Notes under the pieces: model-generated
The model's database searches: none
The model's input: the letters and a program-made list of their open reading frames with translations, nothing else
What the model was told of the DNA's origin: nothing
Part shown: positions 6,703 to 8,631 of the stretch, in pieces
How the letters are laid out: each line of letters opens with the position of its first letter
Numbering within the stretch: position 1 is the first letter of the stretch
Assembly: GCA_019454915.1 (NCBI GenBank)
Contig: JACFNM010000178.1
Location: forward strand, 1 to 8,631
Length of the DNA stretch: 8,631 nt
From: Chitinophagaceae bacterium
GTDB taxonomy: Bacteria > Bacteroidota > Bacteroidia > Chitinophagales > Chitinophagaceae
Reading direction: 5' to 3'
Program-made: the position numbers and the translations under genes

Positions 6703-7056
6703 ATGTCATTCATCATACGAAAAATCAAACTACCCGTTATTTTCCTGATCGCATGCGTCATAGCTGTGTCTTGTCAACAGCCGGTTTCCGAACACCCCGG
6801 AAATCAGCCTTCTTATTCAATTCAAGATATCAGCGAGGTGGCGACCAAACTGCCTGAAGCGCCGGGCTATCAGGCATTTAATAATAATTGTCTCATCTGC
6901 CACTCCTCCAGGTATATTCTCAATCAGCCGGACTTTCCCGAAAAAACGTGGGCTTCAATTGTGACTAAAATGCAAAAAACGTTTGGCGCTCCGGTACCCG
7001 ACTCCTCCATACACGAGATAGTGCAATACCTCGTTGCCATAAAGGGGATAAACTAA
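6703..7056 (+). CDS. Small lipoprotein monoheme cytochrome c, SorB-like electron acceptor
   Basis: The 117-residue product has a lipoprotein signal with lipobox AVSC, placing the lipid anchor on Cys24. A linker of about 30 residues leads to a single heme site CLICH at 63-67; His67 is the proximal ligand. M90 in WASIVTKMQ is the likely sixth ligand. The domain is short, as in SorB-type cytochromes that pair with sulfite dehydrogenases. The gene starts 2 bases after the stop of the SorA-like gene, so translation is probably coupled and the products likely form an electron-transfer pair. The onward electron acceptor is not in the window. No other gene follows: the next one is convergent. Confidence 0.87.
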   Translation: MSFIIRKIKLPVIFLIACVIAVSCQQPVSEHPGNQPSYSIQDISEVATKLPEAPGYQAFNNNCLICHSSRYILNQPDFPEKTWASIVTKMQKTFGAPVPDSSIHEIVQYLVAIKGIN

Positions 7057-7072
7057 AATTGATTTCTTCAGC

Positions 7073-7100
7073 CTGACCGGTGGTGATATGAACCGGGCAG
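7073..7100. terminator. Hairpin between convergent genes, possible bidirectional terminator
   Basis: CTGACCGGT (7073-7081) and ACCGGGCAG (7092-7100) pair over 9 positions with one A-G mismatch around a 10-base loop. It lies in the 45-base gap between the cytochrome stop (7056) and the nucleotidyltransferase stop (7104-7102). No strong T tract follows on the plus strand; on the minus strand an imperfect AT-rich stretch follows. Placement supports a terminator serving both genes, but the sequence is not a textbook one. Confidence 0.4.
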
Positions 7101-7101
7101 A

Positions 7102-8094
7102 TTAGCCCAATTCTATCTGCGTGTTATCTCCAATATTTAAGGTCCTGGTTTCTCCCTTAATCAAGGTGTCACTGCCGATTACGGAATTCTGAAGTACTAC
7201 ATCGTTTAAACCCGCAAAGTCACCAATAATCGAGTCTTTTACCACTGAGTAAGATATCGTGGCCTGCTCTCCAATAGCTACGTTGGGACCTAAAATGGAA
7301 TTGCTGATTTCACAGCCACTTCCGATGCTGACGGGGGGAATGATGACCACATTTTCAAAAAGATGATCGGCCGCTATGTAGCCTCCGGATTTTTTCATCA
7401 GCGTGGCATTACTCTCCAGTAGCGTTTCGATTCTACCACAGTCGAACCAATTTCTCACTTTAAAGGAATGAAACACGACGCCTTCTGCAATCATGCACTG
7501 CAAAGCATCGGTAAAATAATAATCTTCGCCTGCCTGGGCGCCGTTGCCGATATTCTTTTCAAGGCAGTTGAATAAGAAAGTCGTATCTTTTATTTTATAT
7601 ATACCCACCAGTGCCAGGTTAGATTTTGGAATCTGCGGCTTTTCCACTACCCGTGTAATGATGCCATCCGCGTCCACCTCTGCCACCCCGAAGCCCCGGG
7701 GGTCATCTACTTTCTTCACTCCGAGCATGGATTCATCCCTATACAGTATGTCTTTTATATCGTATTCACAGATAGTATCTCCCAGTACAATAAATACCTC
7801 GTCCGCTCCCACTGCCTCCCTGGTAAGATAGATGGCATGCCCAAGCCCCAGCCTCTCGGTTTGCAGTATAAAATGGCAACGTAGCGCGGGATATTTCTTT
7901 TTTACATAATCCGTAATCTTATCCCCCAAATGACCAATAACAAAGACAAACTCCTCAATTCCCGCCTCTCTTAACTGGTCTACGATGATACTCAACAGGG
8001 TTTTGCCCGCCAGGGGGATTAGCGCTTTGGGTTGTGTATTCGTGTGGGGGCGCAATCTTGTACCTGCGCCGGCTACGGGAATAATGGCTTTCAT
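7102..8094 (-). CDS. Sugar-phosphate nucleotidyltransferase with left-handed beta-helix tail
   Basis: The 330-residue protein begins MKAIIPVAGAGTRLRPHTNT; GAGTRLRP (9-16) with P22-K23 is the nucleotide-binding signature of the NTP_transferase family. LGD (104-106) carries the metal-binding Asp, EKP (151-153) and GEDYYFTDAL (189-198) are typical inner motifs, and NWFDCG (215-220) matches the W-D-G motif of glucose-1-phosphate thymidylyl- or uridylyltransferases. About residues 250-325 show hexapeptide-like Ile/Val repeats (VSIGSG, ILGPNVAIGE, SIIGDF, SVIGSDT), a left-handed beta-helix as in long RmlA-like or GlmU-like enzymes. It likely makes an NDP-sugar from a sugar-1-phosphate and NTP in the cytoplasm; the exact sugar and nucleotide are not determinable. 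A longer frame begins at 8169, but its extra 25 residues do not fit the family and the last codons overlap glyA, so I place the start at 8094. Confidence 0.9.
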   Translation of the reverse strand: MKAIIPVAGAGTRLRPHTNTQPKALIPLAGKTLLSIIVDQLREAGIEEFVFVIGHLGDKITDYVKKKYPALRCHFILQTERLGLGHAIYLTREAVGADEVFIVLGDTICEYDIKDILYRDESMLGVKKVDDPRGFGVAEVDADGIITRVVEKPQIPKSNLALVGIYKIKDTTFLFNCLEKNIGNGAQAGEDYYFTDALQCMIAEGVVFHSFKVRNWFDCGRIETLLESNATLMKKSGGYIAADHLFENVVIIPPVSIGSGCEISNSILGPNVAIGEQATISYSVVKDSIIGDFAGLNDVVLQNSVIGSDTLIKGETRTLNIGDNTQIELG

Positions 8095-8151
8095 GAAGTG
8101 AACAAATAGGCTTTGAAAAAGTGAAAATAACAAAATTCGAGATTGTTGCGC

Positions 8152-8159
8152 TATTTTTG
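8152..8159 (+). promoter_or_regulatory. TAnnTTTG-like box just before glyA
   Basis: TATTTTTG is a full match to the Bacteroidota -7 consensus and ends 4 bases before the glyA ATG at 8164. If used, transcription would start at or very near the start codon, giving a leaderless or nearly leaderless mRNA. No TTG/TTTG is found at the expected -33 distance, so the match may be chance in AT-rich DNA. The 69-base gap at 8095-8163 must also hold the promoter of the divergent nucleotidyltransferase, for which no strong box is seen. Confidence 0.25.
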
Positions 8160-8163
8160 CGGC

Positions 8164-8631
8164 ATGCAAAAAGATACTTCCATTTTCAATCTCCTCAATA
8201 AAGAACTTGAACGTCAGCGGAAAGGTATAGAATTAATCGCATCAGAAAATTTTACTTCCCTGCAGGTAATGCAGGCAATGGGCTCTGTTGCCACCAATAA
8301 ATATGCAGAAGGCTACCCCGGCAAGCGGTATTATGGCGGGTGTGAAGTGATAGATGAAATTGAATCTATCGCCATTAACCGACTCAGAGAAATATTCAAC
8401 CTTTCCTGGGCGAACGTACAGCCTCACAGTGGCGCCCAGGCAAATACAGCCGTTTTCCTGGCATGCCTCAAACCGGGAGACAAGATCCTCGGTCTCAACC
8501 TGAGCATGGGAGGGCACCTTACGCACGGCAGCCCGGCTAATTTCAGCGGGAGAAATTATCATGCTTATTTCTATGGCGTAAAAAAGGAGTCTGGTCTGGT
8601 AGATTACGACCAATTGGAAGCTACCGCAATG
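8164..8631 (+). CDS. glyA: Serine hydroxymethyltransferase, N-terminal part (partial)
   Basis: The frame is open from the ATG at 8164 to the window edge (156 codons); the full enzyme is about 420-430 residues, so the PLP-binding lysine lies outside. Sequence landmarks match GlyA closely: [73 protein letters not shown] and GSPANFSG. The enzyme moves the serine hydroxymethyl group to tetrahydrofolate, making glycine and 5,10-methylene-tetrahydrofolate in the cytoplasm. The start is supported because the conserved N-terminal segment ([17 protein letters not shown]) begins about 13 residues in, as in other GlyA proteins. It is divergent from the nucleotidyltransferase, with a 69-base gap. Confidence 0.97.
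   Translation, partial: MQKDTSIFNLLNKELERQRKGIELIASENFTSLQVMQAMGSVATNKYAEGYPGKRYYGGCEVIDEIESIAINRLREIFNLSWANVQPHSGAQANTAVFLACLKPGDKILGLNLSMGGHLTHGSPANFSGRNYHAYFYGVKKESGLVDYDQLEATAM

Noticed and set aside
8095..8169. 25-residue N-terminal extension of the nucleotidyltransferase
   Set aside because: The extra residues precede the family's normal MKAIIPVAGAG start and would overlap the glyA start codon on the other strand.
8242..8613. 123-codon antisense frame within glyA
   Set aside because: The plus-strand frame is an unmistakable serine hydroxymethyltransferase; the antisense frame has no support.

Overview
The window looks like chromosomal DNA from a member of the Bacteroidota, probably near Chitinophagaceae or Cytophagales. 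The grounds are a start-truncated DUF5916 outer-membrane-type protein, a TonB-dependent receptor, Bacteroidota-like lipoprotein signals, AT-rich leaders without Shine-Dalgarno sequences, and TAnnTTTG-type -7 boxes. The genus is not resolved. I see no mobile element, tRNA, rRNA or CRISPR array.

Layout from left to right. (1) At 1-535 on the minus strand is the N-terminal part of a DUF5916 / CBM9-like secreted protein, with a good -7 box and a palindrome upstream. (2) A gene-poor gap at 536-1119 holds several small inverted repeats. (3) A two-gene plus-strand unit encodes a LemA protein and a DUF2207 membrane protein with a glycine-rich tail. (4) A minus-strand TonB-dependent receptor converges on that unit, with only 2 bases between the two stop codons. 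(5) Divergent from the receptor, across 77 bases, is a tight plus-strand pair: a SorA-like molybdopterin sulfite dehydrogenase carrying a lipoprotein signal, and a small lipoprotein monoheme cytochrome c. (6) A hairpin separates this pair from a convergent sugar-phosphate nucleotidyltransferase on the minus strand. (7) Divergent from that is the start of glyA (serine hydroxymethyltransferase), cut by the window end.

The most interesting part is the receptor/oxidoreductase/cytochrome block. The oxidoreductase and cytochrome should form a SorAB-like sulfite-oxidising unit: the enzyme takes two electrons from sulfite and passes them to the heme protein. Unlike typical family members, the enzyme has no twin-arginine signal and appears to be a Sec-type lipoprotein. 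It also has Gly where the molybdopterin-binding segment usually has Lys. The divergent TonB receptor may share regulation with the pair, but its ligand cannot be read from sequence. The remaining genes (LemA/DUF2207, nucleotidyltransferase, glyA) are ordinary chromosomal genes.
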